A stretch of 64,000 bases of DNA from an uncultured Winogradskyella sp. (GCF_947498345.1 NZ_CANMJY010000014.1:1-64000), one strand, 5' to 3'; counted from the stretch's first letter, positions 8,855 to 17,670 are shown. Program-made: numbers and translations. Notes: generated from the sequence alone by a model not told the origin.

Positions 8855-8882
8855 AACTCAATAATAATCCTACCATAAAGGA

Positions 8883-10808
8883 ATGCATTTTAAAAATCCA
8901 GAATTACTTTACTCACTATTTTTACTGGTTATTCCTATTCTCATTCATTTGTTTCAATTACGCCGTTTTCAAAAAATTCAGTTTACCAATGTAAAGTTTC
9001 TAAAAGCCGTAAAACTGCAGACGCGTAAGAGTTCTCAATTAAAAAAATGGCTAACATTATTATCGCGAATGTTACTTTTAGCTTGCGCTATAATTGCCTT
9101 TGCACAACCCTATATTCCAAATACAGAAGATTTTAATGAGGCACAGGAAACCGTCATTTATTTAGATAATTCTTATAGTATGCAGGCCAAAGGTAAAAAT
9201 GGTACGCTGTTAAATGAAGCCATACAAGATATCATTAATACCTTGCCTGAAGACGAACAAATAAATCTTTTTACCAATAATCAAACTTTTAGAACTACTA
9301 CAGTTAAAGCTCTTAAAAATGATTTAATTCAATTAGAGTATTCACCAACGCAACTCAACTATGATGCTTTATATTTAAAAGGGAAACAGTTGTTCTCTAA
9401 AAATAATGCCACCACCAAAAACCTGGTTTTAGTTTCCGATTTTCAACAAAATAGTAATCTAATAACTTATGAAACCGATAGCATAGTTCAATTAAAATTA
9501 GTACAGCCAAAATCATCTTTAGTTGCAAATGTGAGTATTGATAGTGTTTATGTAGACAATGCCAGTGCTGAGTCCTTAAATTTAAAGGTGTTACTCTCTA
9601 ACCAAGGTGAAAGATTAAAAAATGTAACTATTTCTTTATTTAACGATGATGTTTTATTAACTAAAAGTGCAGTTGACATTGAAGATAAAGCAGAGACTAC
9701 ATTTACTATATCTAACAATAGTGTTATAAATGGAAGAATAGTATTGGAAGATGTTGGTTTGCAGTACGATAATGTGCTTTATTTTAACATTAATTCAAAA
9801 CCAAAGATCAAGGTACTAAGCATAAATGAAACTGCTGATGATTCTTTCTTAAAACGGATATATACTAATGATGAATTTGATTATAAAAGCTTTAAGTTAA
9901 ATGCATTGAATTTTAATTTAATTCCAGATCAAAATTTAATTGTGCTTAATGAGTTAGAAACAATTTCTAATGCTTTAAGAATTGCACTTCAAGACTTTAG
10001 CCTAGACAGTGGGCATATATTAATTATTCCTTCAAATAAATCTACATTAAGCTCTTATACTCTTTTATTTAAGAATATTAATACTCAAACTTTAATTGAT
10101 ACTGATACTAGTCCAAAGCGAATTACTACCATAAATTACAATCACCCTCTTTTGGCCAATGCTTTTTATTCTAAAGTTACTAATTTTCAATATCCAAAAG
10201 TGGAAGCATCATACCGCTTTACATCACCTAAAAATGCGGTATTATCTTATGAAGATGGTACACCTTTCCTCGTAGGAACCTCCAATGCTTTTGTATTTGC
10301 TTCGGCATTAAATAAACAAATTTCAAATTTCAAAAACTCACCCTTAATTGTTCCTGTATTATATAATATTGGAAAGCAAAGTCTAAAATTATCGCAGCTA
10401 TATTATACCATTGGAAAACCTAACACTATAGCTATCAATGCTGTTTTAGGACAAGACGATATATTAACATTAAGTTCTGTTGAAACTTCTGTTATTCCGC
10501 TTCAAAAAACATTTAGTAAATCTGTGGTGTTAGAAACTGAAGATTATCCAAATACCGCAGGAATTTTAACTGTCAAGAATAAGACTGAAGTATTACAAAA
10601 CCTAAGTTTTAATTTTAATCGTAGTGAAAGTAATTTAAACTACCATAATCTAAAAAATACGTCCAATAGTATTGTAAGTGAAAGTTTAGCTACAACAATA
10701 AACGATATAAAAAGTAATAGAAGTATTAATGCGTTATGGAAATGGTTTGTTATTTTTGCGCTAGTATTTTTAATTATAGAGATACTTCTACTAAAATATC
10801 TTAAATGA
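8883..10808 (+). CDS. BatA domain-containing membrane protein (VWA-type)
   Basis: A 641-residue protein. The N-terminus has the double-membrane BatA motif (LLYSLFLLVIPILIHLF, then RRFQKIQFTNVKFLK, then a second TM ending AQPYIP). A von Willebrand A-like domain follows with the MIDAS string YLDNSYSM (DxSxS). The C-terminal end is a further TM (WFVIFALVFLIIEILLL). Such proteins sit in the inner membrane facing the periplasm; the family was named for aerotolerance, but its function is poorly known. It is the first gene of a four-gene operon; the next start overlaps its stop by 4 bp. Confidence 0.85.
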   Translation: MHFKNPELLYSLFLLVIPILIHLFQLRRFQKIQFTNVKFLKAVKLQTRKSSQLKKWLTLLSRMLLLACAIIAFAQPYIPNTEDFNEAQETVIYLDNSYSMQAKGKNGTLLNEAIQDIINTLPEDEQINLFTNNQTFRTTTVKALKNDLIQLEYSPTQLNYDALYLKGKQLFSKNNATTKNLVLVSDFQQNSNLITYETDSIVQLKLVQPKSSLVANVSIDSVYVDNASAESLNLKVLLSNQGERLKNVTISLFNDDVLLTKSAVDIEDKAETTFTISNNSVINGRIVLEDVGLQYDNVLYFNINSKPKIKVLSINETADDSFLKRIYTNDEFDYKSFKLNALNFNLIPDQNLIVLNELETISNALRIALQDFSLDSGHILIIPSNKSTLSSYTLLFKNINTQTLIDTDTSPKRITTINYNHPLLANAFYSKVTNFQYPKVEASYRFTSPKNAVLSYEDGTPFLVGTSNAFVFASALNKQISNFKNSPLIVPVLYNIGKQSLKLSQLYYTIGKPNTIAINAVLGQDDILTLSSVETSVIPLQKTFSKSVVLETEDYPNTAGILTVKNKTEVLQNLSFNFNRSESNLNYHNLKNTSNSIVSESLATTINDIKSNRSINALWKWFVIFALVFLIIEILLLKYLK

Positions 10809-12061
10809 ACGCACTCATAAAATCTGCCACCATTGTTGATTCTAAAAGTGATTTTCACAACCAAAAGGTTGATATTTTAATTGAAAAAGGGCGTATTGCT
10901 AAGATTTCTAAACGCATTTCTAATCCTAATAATTACAGAGAAATAAAACTAGATAACCTACATGTGTCCCAAGGTTGGTTTGATAGTAGTGTATCTTTTG
11001 GTGAACCAGGCTATGAAGAACGTGAAACCATTGATAATGGTTTAAAAACAGCAGCACAATCCGGGTTTACAGCAGTGGCTTTAAACGCCAATTCTAATCC
11101 GGTAATTGACAGTTATGCAGATATTACATTTGTAAAATCTAAAGCCCAGAATAAAGCGACTAGCCTCTATCCTATCGGAGCATTGACCAAAGCAAGTAAT
11201 GGTAAAGATTTAGCAGAGCTTTACGATATGAGAAGCGCTGGTGCTATAGCTTTTTACGATTATCAAAACCCCATATGCAATCCCAATTTAATGAAGATTG
11301 CGCTACAATACACAAACAATTTTGATGGCTTAGTTTGTTCATTTCCACAAGAGTCTAAAATATCAGGAAATGGTGTAGTCAATGAGCACATTAATAGTAC
11401 AAGATTGGGATTAAAAGGAAATCCTGCTTTAGCTGAAGAGCTTCAAGTAACACGAGATTTGTTTCTATTAGAATATACAGAAGGAAAACTCCACATTCCA
11501 ACCATATCAACTGCAAAATCTGTAGAATTGATAAGAGCTGCTAAAGCAAAGAAACAAAATGTATCATGTAGCGTCGCCATCCACAACTTAGTATTAACAG
11601 ATGATGCCTTAGAAGGTTTTGATACCAGATATAAAGTTCTACCTCCTTTGCGAACGCAAACCGATTGTAGAGCACTTATTGAAGGCTTAAAAGATGGTAC
11701 TATTGATATGGTTACAACAGATCATAATCCAATAGATATAGAGGATAAAAAAATAGAGTTCGATTATGCTAAATACGGTACTATTGGTTTAGAATCGGCT
11801 TTTGGAGCGCTTCAAACAATATTCACTACTAAGAAAGCTATAAGCCTGCTAAGTCAAGGGAAATCTAGATTTGGTGTTATGGAAACTTCAGTAAATGAAG
11901 GTGAAATTGCAGATTTAAGTTTATTTAATCCAGATGTAGAATACCAATTTAGTAAATCTAATGTTACTTCAAGGTCTAAAAACAGTGCCTTCCTTGGAAT
12001 GCATTTAAAAGGGAAATCTTATGGTATTGTAGCCAATAATAAAATTGTTTTAAAGTCATGA
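10805..12061 (+). CDS. Dihydroorotase homologue lacking metal ligands (PyrC'-like)
   Basis: A 418-residue protein with amidohydrolase layout. The canonical DxHxHxREP metal and substrate motif reads D60-S-S62-V-S64-F-G-E-P, so both zinc histidines and the substrate Arg are lost. A later HixHiS reads HIPTIS, losing one more His. KVLPPLR and the TDHNP motif remain. Inactive PyrC' proteins of this kind are known to serve as structural partners of aspartate carbamoyltransferase in other bacteria; here that role is inference. The start overlaps the upstream stop (ATGA), indicating translational coupling. Confidence 0.85.
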   Translation: MNALIKSATIVDSKSDFHNQKVDILIEKGRIAKISKRISNPNNYREIKLDNLHVSQGWFDSSVSFGEPGYEERETIDNGLKTAAQSGFTAVALNANSNPVIDSYADITFVKSKAQNKATSLYPIGALTKASNGKDLAELYDMRSAGAIAFYDYQNPICNPNLMKIALQYTNNFDGLVCSFPQESKISGNGVVNEHINSTRLGLKGNPALAEELQVTRDLFLLEYTEGKLHIPTISTAKSVELIRAAKAKKQNVSCSVAIHNLVLTDDALEGFDTRYKVLPPLRTQTDCRALIEGLKDGTIDMVTTDHNPIDIEDKKIEFDYAKYGTIGLESAFGALQTIFTTKKAISLLSQGKSRFGVMETSVNEGEIADLSLFNPDVEYQFSKSNVTSRSKNSAFLGMHLKGKSYGIVANNKIVLKS

Positions 12062-12390
12062 ATCAGAATATAGTTGACGAAGGTAAAACTTTAGGAATTG
12101 TTGCATATTTAACGCTATTTGGCACTTTGATTGCCTTTTTTATGAATCAGGATAAAAATAATCCTTTTACAGCTTTTCATACAAGACAAGCACTTGGCCT
12201 TGGTTTATTGTATTTAATGATTGCATTTGTTGTAAGTAGCTTTGATAGTATGAATATAAGTATGGCATTTTGGCTGTTTTTTTCTGTTTTATATCTCTAT
12301 GGTATTTTTGGAGCCATTACCGGGAAGACAAACAAGATTCCATTACTTGGTGATATTTTTCAGAATGTCTTTAAGAATATTGGTCAATAA
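12058..12390 (+). CDS. Tic20/DUF4870-like small membrane protein
   Basis: A 110-residue protein with three or four membrane spans (LGIVAYLTLFGTLIAFFM, ALGLGLLYLMIAFVVSSF, AFWLFFSVLYLYGIFGAI). The string NPFTAFHTRQALGL between the first two spans is a hallmark of the DUF4870/Tic20-like family, whose function in bacteria is undefined. It overlaps the dihydroorotase homologue by 4 bp and is followed 2 nt later by the esterase gene, so it is co-transcribed with them. Confidence 0.8.
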   Translation: MNQNIVDEGKTLGIVAYLTLFGTLIAFFMNQDKNNPFTAFHTRQALGLGLLYLMIAFVVSSFDSMNISMAFWLFFSVLYLYGIFGAITGKTNKIPLLGDIFQNVFKNIGQ

Positions 12391-12392
12391 GT

Positions 12393-13037
12393 ATGGCAAA
12401 TTTGCATTATATAACCAGACCATCATCACTAAAAAACAACGCTTCACTTCTTATAATGTGTCATGGTTACGGAAGTGACGAAAATGATTTATTTTCTTTT
12501 GCTTCAGAATTGCCAGAAGAGTTATTTATTATTTCTCTAAGAGCACCATATCCAATGCAACCGTTTGGTAATGCATGGTATGCTATAAACTTTGATGCAG
12601 TGCAAGGTAAATGGAGTGATGATGTACAAGCGAAGCATTCTGTTGATCTAATTTCTGTGTTTATTGATTATGCCTGCAAGACCTATCCTGTAAATATGGA
12701 GAACATAACACTCCTGGGCTTTAGTCAAGGTACAATATTAAGTTATGCTGTAGCACTTACCTATCCTAAAAAAGTTAAAAATATTATAGCTCTAAGTGGC
12801 TATATTAATGAAGGTATTTTACCCGATATGATTGAAGAGAATACAGTTTCGCATTTAAACTTCTTTTGTTCTCATGGTACTGTTGATCAGGTCATTCCTG
12901 TAGATTGGGCAAGAAAAACTCCTGGTTTTTTGGAAGCTTTAGGTGTTAATCATATTTATAAAGAATATCCTGTTGGCCATGGAGTTGCACCACAAAATTT
13001 TTATGACCTTAAAGCTTGGTTAAGTCAATATATCTAG
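12393..13037 (+). CDS. Phospholipase/carboxylesterase family alpha/beta hydrolase
   Basis: A 214-residue cytosolic hydrolase. The oxyanion region LLIMCHGYGSDENDL, the nucleophile elbow GFSQGT, the acid in HGTVDQVIPV and the C-terminal His in YPVGHGVAP form the usual Ser-Asp-His order of the YpfH/EstB-type carboxylesterases. It is the last gene of the operon starting at 8883. It converges with the next gene, overlapping it by 4 bp at the stops. The substrate is unknown. Confidence 0.88.
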   Translation: MANLHYITRPSSLKNNASLLIMCHGYGSDENDLFSFASELPEELFIISLRAPYPMQPFGNAWYAINFDAVQGKWSDDVQAKHSVDLISVFIDYACKTYPVNMENITLLGFSQGTILSYAVALTYPKKVKNIIALSGYINEGILPDMIEENTVSHLNFFCSHGTVDQVIPVDWARKTPGFLEALGVNHIYKEYPVGHGVAPQNFYDLKAWLSQYI

Positions 13038-13540
13038 TCAAATTTTGGGTACATAAAATATTCGGCTAATTTATACTTTAAATTATGGTTTTCATCAATA
13101 TCGTATGTCACAAAAATTTCCCCCCAATGTTGGCCATCAGTAAAGTTGGCAACTATCCATCTATGATTTAAGATACGTATTTTATTAATTAACAACTTAG
13201 AATCTGTCATTGACACAAACGGCACAATAGGATGCTCCTCACCTTCATAATTGTTCATATTATAAAGTCCTTCAGTAATTGCGGCAATAAGTTCATCAGC
13301 ATTGTAGCCCTGAGTAATAAAATAATCTAAAGCATTGTCATTGCGATCTATATTAAAGTAATTAAGTTCGAAATTCTGCTCTTCTAAACCAGCAATAGTT
13401 TTTTTTTGTTCAGCCATTGTGGCTTTATAACTTGAAATATCTTTTTCGTATTTATCAATTATACTTTTTGAATTGACATATTGAAAAATAATCAACAATG
13501 CAGAAAAAATAAACAGGTACATAAAAACTCTACTCTTCAT
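13034..13540 (-). CDS. Membrane-anchored protein with coiled coil, unknown function
   Basis: A 168-residue protein with one N-terminal membrane segment (VFMYLFIFSALLIIFQYV), then a short coiled coil (IIDKYEKDISSYKATMAEQKKTIAGLEEQ), then a ~110-residue globular domain with DNALDYFITQGYNADELI and a WIVANFTDGQHWGEIFVTY core. The topology suggests a periplasmic domain. I do not recognise the family. It lies 3 bp downstream of the MBL hydrolase gene on the same strand, so the two form an operon. Confidence 0.75.
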   Translation of the reverse strand: MKSRVFMYLFIFSALLIIFQYVNSKSIIDKYEKDISSYKATMAEQKKTIAGLEEQNFELNYFNIDRNDNALDYFITQGYNADELIAAITEGLYNMNNYEGEEHPIVPFVSMTDSKLLINKIRILNHRWIVANFTDGQHWGEIFVTYDIDENHNLKYKLAEYFMYPKFD

Positions 13541-13543
13541 ATC

Positions 13544-14311
13544 TTAAATGGTAATTTGTAAGTTATCGTATGCCAGAAAAACGTTGCCTGGCAACTTTTG
13601 TTGTACATCATCATGAAACCCTAAAAGATGACTAATATGTGTTAAATATGCGCGCTTAGGTTTTACTTTTTCAATAAATGCCAAAGCTTCTTCCAGATTA
13701 AAATGCGATATATGTGGTTTTTCTCTAAGCGCATTAATCACCAGGACTTCAAGATTATTAAGTTTTTCAGCTTCTTCATCTGGTACAGTCTTCATATCTG
13801 TGAGATAGGCAAAATCTTTAAATCGAAATCCAAACACCTGAAGCTTATGATGTAGCCCATCTATAGGTATAATCTCTATACCCCCTGCTTTAAAAGGTTT
13901 ATTCTCAATTTGGTGTTTAATTACACTTGGCACACCTGGGTACTTTTGTTGGGTAGTAAAAATATAATCGAATCGTTTTTCTAAGGCTTCAAAAACACGT
14001 TTATGTGCATATAAATCAATATCTCCTTGTTTAAAGAAAAATGGACGTATATCATCCAGACCCATAGTGTGATCTGCATGTTCATGAGTGAAAATTATAC
14101 CATCAATTTTAGTACAATTAGCACGCAACATTTGCTGTCTAAAATCTGGTCCGCAATCAACAACATATGAAAAATTATTCCATTCAACCAGAATAGAAAC
14201 ACGTAAGCGTTTATCTTTTGGATTATCACTTAAACACACTGGATGTGTGCTTCCAATTATCGGAATTCCCTGAGAGGTTCCTGTGCCTAAAAACGTAATT
14301 TTCAACCGCAA
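13544..14311 (-). CDS. MBL-fold metallo-hydrolase (PhnP-like)
   Basis: A 255-residue protein. It opens with KITFLGTGTSQGIPIIG and carries the dinuclear zinc motif THEHADHTMGLDDIRPF (HxHxDH), later AYLTDMKTV and LTHISHLLGFH with further metal ligands. The LGTGTSQGIP opening and GLDDIRPF are typical of the PhnP/phosphodiesterase branch, acting on cyclic or phosphodiester substrates; the exact substrate is not evident. The protein is cytosolic. It is transcribed divergently from 14395 and directly precedes 13034-13540 in an operon. Confidence 0.88.
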   Translation of the reverse strand: MRLKITFLGTGTSQGIPIIGSTHPVCLSDNPKDKRLRVSILVEWNNFSYVVDCGPDFRQQMLRANCTKIDGIIFTHEHADHTMGLDDIRPFFFKQGDIDLYAHKRVFEALEKRFDYIFTTQQKYPGVPSVIKHQIENKPFKAGGIEIIPIDGLHHKLQVFGFRFKDFAYLTDMKTVPDEEAEKLNNLEVLVINALREKPHISHFNLEEALAFIEKVKPKRAYLTHISHLLGFHDDVQQKLPGNVFLAYDNLQITI

Positions 14312-14340
14312 TAAGTTTAAAACAAAAATAAGTTTATTTT

Positions 14341-14370
14341 TTTGTTTGCCATGCTAATTTAATACCTTTG
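14341..14370 (+). promoter_or_regulatory. Promoter for the gene at 14395
   Basis: TTTG (14341-14344), an 18-bp spacer and TACCTTTG (14363-14370) match TTTG/TAnnTTTG. Because the -7 box overlaps the in-frame TTG at 14368, translation must start at ATG 14395. Confidence 0.55.
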
Positions 14371-14394
14371 TTAAGCGAGTTAATCCCAGACGCT

Positions 14395-15846
14395 ATGAAA
14401 GATATTACATATACAGGAGATACGGAATTTGAGAATATTCCCTCAATAACGGATAAGGCTTTACGTATTAATCTTAACAAAGATATTTATGGTACGTTTG
14501 CCGAAATAGGCGCAGGTCAGGAAACTGTACGACAATTTTTTAGAGCTGGTGGTGCATCTGGTACAATTGCAAAAACTATGTCGGCTTATGACAAGGATTT
14601 TAGTGATGCAATTTATGGTATTGAAAATGATAAACGCTATGTAACAGAAGCGCGATTAAGAAAAATGCTTAATCACGAGGTTAACTTAATTGAGCATCGT
14701 ATTACAAGAGATAAGCACCCAGACAAAATTTTCTTTACTTATGCTAATACAGTAGCCACTATTGACTTTGCTAAGAAATATAAAGGTCATGGTTGGGTTG
14801 GAATAAAATTTCAGGTTGAGCCAAATGCTGACTATAATGAAATAGTACTGCATATACGTTTTAAGGAAAATGATGCACGCTTGCAACAAGAAACTTTAGG
14901 TAAGCTAGGAACTAACTTAATATATGGCGCGTTTTACAAGTATAATCAACCACGTAAATTATTACGTTATTTATATGATCACCTTCACAAAGATCAGCTA
15001 GAGATTGATACTATAAATTTTGACGGACCTGTTTTTAAGGACGTAGACAACCGTTTAATGAGTTTACAACTGGTAAAAAACGGTATGACCGATGCCGTTA
15101 TGTTTGCACCAGATGGTAATAATGTACTTCCGGCACGTGTACTTTACAAAAAAAATATTCTTGCTTTAAGAGGGAGTTTTAGACCTGTTACTAAGGTAAA
15201 TATGGATATGTATGAGAAGTCATACGAAATGTTTATCAAAGAAAATAAAGTAGATAAGGATAAAACTCAGGTGATTTTTGAAATCACCTTGTCTAATCTT
15301 AGAGCTGAAGGAGAAATTGATGAGCAAGATTTTATGGATCGTGCTAAACTACTATGCTCTTTAGGGCAAACGGTTTTAATTTCTAATTTTCAAGAGTATT
15401 ATAAGCTGGTTGAATATTTCTCTCAATATACACGAAGTAGAATGGGATTAGCCATGGGTGTAAATAATTTAGTAGACATCTTTGACGAAAAGTATTACCG
15501 TCATTTAAGTGGTGGAATTTTAGAAGCCTTCGGTAAATTATTCTATAAAGATTTACGTGTATACCTGTATCCTATGCAAAATGAAGATGGCAGCCTAACC
15601 ACTAGCGAAAATCTTAAAGTACATCCACGTATGAAAGAGCTCTATAAATTCTTTAAATACAATGGAAAAGTCGTTGACATAACAGAGTTTGACACCTCTA
15701 ACCTAACCGTATTCTCCAGAACCGTCTTAAAAATGATTGCTAAAGGAGAAGATGGATGGGAAGAAATGTTGCCAGAAGGTGTCGCTAAGCTTATTAAGGA
15801 AAAGAGTTTATTTGGATGCGAATCTGAAGAAGTAATGCATAAATAA
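14395..15846 (+). CDS. Conserved protein of unknown function
   Basis: A 483-residue cytosolic protein starting at ATG 14395 (MKDITYTG). The TTG 27 bp upstream falls inside the promoter. It has strongly conserved-looking segments (GTFAEIGAGQETVRQFFRAGG, IFFTYANTVATIDFAKKYKGHGWVGIKFQ, VLISNFQEYYKLVEYFS) but no motif I can tie to a catalytic family. Similar long proteins occur widely in Bacteroidota and I recall inconsistent names for them, which I do not adopt. The glycine-rich EIGAGQETVRQ could bind a nucleotide or cofactor. It is a single gene, ended by a strong terminator. Confidence 0.8.
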   Translation: MKDITYTGDTEFENIPSITDKALRINLNKDIYGTFAEIGAGQETVRQFFRAGGASGTIAKTMSAYDKDFSDAIYGIENDKRYVTEARLRKMLNHEVNLIEHRITRDKHPDKIFFTYANTVATIDFAKKYKGHGWVGIKFQVEPNADYNEIVLHIRFKENDARLQQETLGKLGTNLIYGAFYKYNQPRKLLRYLYDHLHKDQLEIDTINFDGPVFKDVDNRLMSLQLVKNGMTDAVMFAPDGNNVLPARVLYKKNILALRGSFRPVTKVNMDMYEKSYEMFIKENKVDKDKTQVIFEITLSNLRAEGEIDEQDFMDRAKLLCSLGQTVLISNFQEYYKLVEYFSQYTRSRMGLAMGVNNLVDIFDEKYYRHLSGGILEAFGKLFYKDLRVYLYPMQNEDGSLTTSENLKVHPRMKELYKFFKYNGKVVDITEFDTSNLTVFSRTVLKMIAKGEDGWEEMLPEGVAKLIKEKSLFGCESEEVMHK

Positions 15847-15870
15847 AATTGTAAAATACGATTACAAAAA

Positions 15871-15894
15871 AAAGCGACCATTTTTGGTCGCTTT
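15871..15894. terminator. Bidirectional intrinsic terminator
   Basis: A 10-bp stem AAAGCGACCA/TGGTCGCTTT with a TTTT loop and flanking A and T runs, between convergent genes at 14395-15846 and 15897-16352. Confidence 0.9.
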
Positions 15895-15896
15895 TT

Positions 15897-16352
15897 TTAT
15901 GCATTTAAAATTTGCTCTGTATGTATTTTAGCTTTTACTTTATCTATAACACGATCTACAATTCCTTCCTCATTAACAATGAAAGTAATTCTATGTATAC
16001 CATCAAACTCTCTACCCATAAACTTTTTTGGTCCCCATACACCAAAGGCATTAATGACTGTTTTTTCAGTATCAGCTAATAAAGGATAAGGGAAATTAAA
16101 TTTATTTTTAAAATTTGATTGACGCTTTTCAGAATCAGCACTTACTCCTAAGATCTCATAACCAGCATCTTGCAAAGCTTTATAGTTTTCACTTAAATTG
16201 CAAGCTTCAACCGTACACGTTGGTGTATTAGCTTTTGGATAGAAAAAAACCACTAATTTCTTTCCCTTATAGTCAGATAAAGAAACCAGATTACCATCTT
16301 GATCATTAACGGAGAAATTTGGCACCTTATCTCCTGCCTTTAATGTTTTCAT
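15897..16352 (-). CDS. bcp: Thioredoxin-dependent thiol peroxidase (Bcp/PrxQ)
   Basis: A 151-residue peroxiredoxin of the Bcp/PrxQ class. LKAGDKVPNFSVNDQDG opens the thioredoxin fold; FYPKANTPTCTVEACNL holds the peroxidatic Cys, with the second Cys five residues on, as in Bcp proteins using an intramolecular disulfide. It reduces peroxides in the cytosol with thioredoxin as donor. Its start is only 35 bp from that of nth on the opposite strand, and the two -7 boxes overlap in that gap. Confidence 0.93.
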   Translation of the reverse strand: MKTLKAGDKVPNFSVNDQDGNLVSLSDYKGKKLVVFFYPKANTPTCTVEACNLSENYKALQDAGYEILGVSADSEKRQSNFKNKFNFPYPLLADTEKTVINAFGVWGPKKFMGREFDGIHRITFIVNEEGIVDRVIDKVKAKIHTEQILNA

Positions 16353-16358
16353 ATTGTT

Positions 16359-16366
16359 TAAATTTG
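16359..16366 (+). promoter_or_regulatory. Candidate -7 box for nth
   Basis: TAAATTTG matches TAnnTTTG and predicts a ~15-nt leader before ATG 16388. Confidence 0.45.
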
Positions 16367-16372
16367 TTCTTG

Positions 16373-16380
16373 CAAAAATA
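16373..16380 (-). promoter_or_regulatory. Candidate -7 box for bcp
   Basis: The minus strand reads TATTTTTG, predicting a ~14-nt leader before the bcp start at 16352. It faces the nth box at 16359-16366, so the two promoters would collide. Confidence 0.45.
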
Positions 16381-16387
16381 CGATGAA

Positions 16388-17044
16388 ATGACGAAGCAAG
16401 AAAAGGTACAATTTGTTATAAATACGTTAAATAAACTTTATCCCGAAATTCCTATACCATTAGATCATAAAGATCCTTATACTTTATTAATTGCAGTTTT
16501 AATGTCTGCCCAAAGTACAGATGTACGTGTTAATCAAATTACACCTCTTTTATTTGAACGTGCAGACAATCCTTATGACATGATTAAATTAAGTGTTGAG
16601 GAAATTAGAGAAATCATAAAACCTGTTGGTTTGTCGCCAATGAAAAGTAAAGGTATTTATGGTTTATCACACATTTTAATTGATAAGCATAGTGGTAAAG
16701 TCCCGCAAACGTATGAGGAATTAGAAGCATTGCCAGCCGTAGGCCATAAAACAGCTGCAGTGGTTTTATCACAAGCATTTGGAATCCCTGCTTTTCCTGT
16801 AGATACACACATTCATCGCTTGATGTACCGTTGGAATTTAACCAATGGTAAAAACGTAGTACAAACCGAAAAAGATGCGAAGCGTTTATTTCCTAAAGAA
16901 CTTTGGAATGACCTTCATCTTCAGATTATATGGTATGGTAGAGAATACTCACCTGCTCGCGGATGGGATTTAGATAAGGATGTTATAACTAAAACTATTG
17001 GACGAAAGTCTGTTTTAGATGAATATTATAAAAAGAAGAAATAG
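16388..17044 (+). CDS. nth: Endonuclease III homologue without the iron-sulfur cluster
   Basis: A 218-residue DNA glycosylase/AP lyase for base-excision repair. The start chosen is ATG 16388 (MTKQEK); a longer frame would overlap bcp and add a spurious hydrophobic tail. The helix-hairpin-helix LPAVGHKTAAVVL carries catalytic Lys121, and VDTHIHR holds Asp139. The C-terminal end (LQIIWYGREYSPARGWDLDKD...) has none of the four Cys that bind the [4Fe-4S] cluster in E. coli Nth. The head of the protein matches the family closely, so it is a cluster-less variant rather than a truncation. Confidence 0.9.
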   Translation: MTKQEKVQFVINTLNKLYPEIPIPLDHKDPYTLLIAVLMSAQSTDVRVNQITPLLFERADNPYDMIKLSVEEIREIIKPVGLSPMKSKGIYGLSHILIDKHSGKVPQTYEELEALPAVGHKTAAVVLSQAFGIPAFPVDTHIHRLMYRWNLTNGKNVVQTEKDAKRLFPKELWNDLHLQIIWYGREYSPARGWDLDKDVITKTIGRKSVLDEYYKKKK

Positions 17045-17090
17045 AACGCAATGGTATAGTTGTTGATACCTATAAGGAAACTTTCAATCG

Positions 17091-17642
17091 ATGAAAAGAA
17101 TTCTAATTATTCTTGTTTCCTTAACTACTATATCTTGTATTCCCTATAAAATTGCTCCAAAATTTAAGAATGAGGATTACAAAGTGATAAAAGCTAAAAA
17201 ATTTCAGCGTAAACTACCGAGAGAAACATCTTTTATTTTTAAAGATCCAAAAAATGCTGACGAGTTCTATAATTACATTAATAAAAAGTTCAATCTAAAT
17301 CACCATAATGTAGGTCTAAATACACCTTTTCTGCTTAATGATAAGACATTTTATTTATCATATACTGAAATAGAACGTACAGATGAATCACTAATATTGC
17401 CATTTGCTATTACAGATCTTAAACGTAGTAGTAATGGAAACGATTCAATCTTTGAAGATAACTATACAACTCGTAAGGGTTATTGGTATATCATTTTAAC
17501 GGTCTATGATGAAGATTTAAAAAACTGCTTATTAGATAAACACCCTATGCGATCTGATGCAATTCGCTATCTTAAAAGTTTAAAACAGGAGTATCTCACA
17601 ACTCACAATTACGAAGAATTATTATTCACAAAAAAATCCTGA
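17091..17642 (+). CDS. Lipoprotein of unknown function
   Basis: A 183-residue protein with a short lipoprotein signal (MKRILIILVSLTTISC, Cys16). The rest is hydrophilic and alpha/beta-like, with FIFKDPKNADEFYNYINKKF and GYWYIILTVYDEDLKNCLL. No family is recognised. It begins 46 bp after nth and may be read from the same message. Its stop codon lies inside the following terminator. Confidence 0.75.
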   Translation: MKRILIILVSLTTISCIPYKIAPKFKNEDYKVIKAKKFQRKLPRETSFIFKDPKNADEFYNYINKKFNLNHHNVGLNTPFLLNDKTFYLSYTEIERTDESLILPFAITDLKRSSNGNDSIFEDNYTTRKGYWYIILTVYDEDLKNCLLDKHPMRSDAIRYLKSLKQEYLTTHNYEELLFTKKS

Positions 17643-17663
17643 CTTTGTCAAATCAGGATTTTT
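17632..17663. terminator. Intrinsic terminator
   Basis: An 11-bp stem AAAAATCCTGA/TCAGGATTTTT with a 10-nt loop. The left arm contains the stop codon of the lipoprotein gene; T-runs on both sides suit it to both directions. Confidence 0.85.
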
Positions 17664-17670
17664 CTTCAAC

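Noticed and set aside
12393-12412. TGGCA...TTGCA-like sequence as a sigma-54 site
   Set aside because: The spacing between the two boxes is too short (3 bp) and it lies inside a coding region of an operon.
14368-14394. TTG start for the 483-aa gene
   Set aside because: It overlaps the -7 box at 14363-14370, so it cannot be in the transcript.
16319-16387. Longer start for nth
   Set aside because: It would overlap bcp coding sequence and add a hydrophobic head with no family counterpart.
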